Positions 6,383 to 6,575 of a stretch of 6,575 nt of DNA are shown one piece after another. This DNA comes from a bacterium (GTDB taxonomy: Bacteria; BMS3Abin14): positions 1-6,575 of the forward strand of contig JARGFV010000126.1 of assembly GCA_029210545.1 (NCBI GenBank), given 5' to 3'. A program made the position numbers and the translations under genes. The notes under the pieces are model-generated. The model saw nothing but the letters and a program-made list of their open reading frames with translations, did not search any database and was not told where the DNA came from. Every line of letters begins with the position of its first letter. Position 1 is the first letter of the stretch.

Positions 6383-6412
6383 GCTGGCGGCATACTTTTC
6401 TCTACCGCCAGC
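6383..6412. repeat. 8-bp perfect inverted repeat touching the VOC promoter
   Basis: GCTGGCGG (6383-6390) is the exact reverse complement of CCGCCAGC (6405-6412), with a 14-base centre. It begins one base upstream of the extended -10 and covers the -35 region. It could be an operator for a dimeric regulator or one more intergenic repeat. The arm centres are 22 bases apart, about two helical turns. Confidence 0.45.
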
Positions 6413-6418
6413 CTGGGG

Positions 6419-6441
6419 GCCAGGTGCTATGTGCCAGGTGC
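6419..6441. repeat. Short direct repeat GCCAGGTGC, two copies
   Basis: GCCAGGTGC occurs at 6419-6427 and 6433-6441, a 14-base period. It is followed by an imperfect hairpin in which AAAAG (6448-6452) pairs with CTTTT (6462-6466), with partial pairing beyond. No coding sequence is seen here. The copies may be the remnant of a longer tandem repeat. Confidence 0.5.
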
Positions 6442-6488
6442 CAAGGTAAAAGAAACAGGGACTTTTAACCTGGAACCAGACCTGCCTT

Positions 6489-6533
6489 TTCTCCGATACT
6501 AGGAGCCTGTCGGAGAACCCCATGCAGGCTCCT
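6489..6533. other. Two interlocked perfect stems in H-type pseudoknot topology
   Basis: Stem 1 is TTCTCCGA (6489-6496) with TCGGAGAA (6510-6517). Stem 2 is AGGAGCCTG (6501-6509) with CAGGCTCCT (6525-6533). The arms alternate, with loops of 4, 0 and 7 bases, the standard H-type arrangement for RNA from either strand. Alternatively the stems are mutually exclusive hairpins, or the site is the subterminal end of a small mobile element. No gene follows within the window. Confidence 0.5.
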
Positions 6534-6542
6534 GGATATAGT

Positions 6543-6570
6543 TTTTCGGAAATAGCATTTAGACCGAAAA
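6543..6570. repeat. 7-bp inverted repeat near the right edge
   Basis: TTTTCGG (6543-6549) is the exact reverse complement of CCGAAAA (6564-6570), with a 14-base centre. It follows the pseudoknot-like element by nine bases. With only five bases left in the window, its relation to a neighbouring gene cannot be judged. Confidence 0.4.
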
Positions 6571-6575
6571 GAACA

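Noticed and set aside
6368-6523. 52-residue N-terminal extension of the VOC protein
   Set aside because: The extension is translated from repeat-rich intergenic DNA and does not resemble any VOC N-terminus; the domain begins exactly at ATG 6367.
1-6575. tRNA, rRNA, CRISPR array or transposase gene
   Set aside because: No cloverleaf, rRNA segment, regularly spaced repeat set or transposase-like protein was seen on either strand.

Overview
The window holds six protein-coding genes in two convergent blocks. It is moderately high in GC, close to 60% by eye. The coding style and the many small palindromic elements between genes suggest a Gram-negative proteobacterium, possibly a deltaproteobacterial or Desulfobacterota-type genome. 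That placement is inference only, because no rRNA or other phylogenetic marker is present.

Plus strand, 374-4684: a complete four-gene ABC importer operon of the glucose/mannose (GtsABCD) type. It runs in the order periplasmic binding protein (gtsA), two inner-membrane permeases (gtsB and gtsC, overlapping by 8 bases) and a MalK/UgpC-type ATPase (gtsD). GtsA captures the sugar in the periplasm, GtsB and GtsC form the channel, and a GtsD dimer powers it from the cytoplasm. A strong hairpin between gtsA and gtsB probably raises binding-protein output over the membrane components. No regulator, porin, kinase or sugar-metabolism gene is present. Bases 1-373 contain no convincing gene. They hold a possible sigma70 promoter (40-67), GC-rich hairpins that compete for one segment, and a terminator-like hairpin pointing leftward.

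Bases 4685-4803 separate the convergent blocks and carry a long imperfect hairpin.

Minus strand, 6367-4804: a small VOC (glyoxalase-fold) protein gene, then a NAD(P)-dependent epimerase/dehydratase-type SDR gene. The epimerase reads correctly from its Rossmann loop only if translation begins at an ATT codon. No ATG, GTG or TTG lies in frame ahead of the conserved N-terminus. The VOC gene has an extended -10 box just before its ATG and no Shine-Dalgarno, so it may be leaderless. Between the two genes sits a head-to-head pair of palindromic repeat units. Upstream of the VOC gene (6368-6575) the DNA is dense in inverted repeats, including two perfect stems in H-type pseudoknot topology (6489-6533).

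I did not find an evident new multi-gene system. The genes are of known families, and the unusual content lies in the noncoding DNA and in translation starts.
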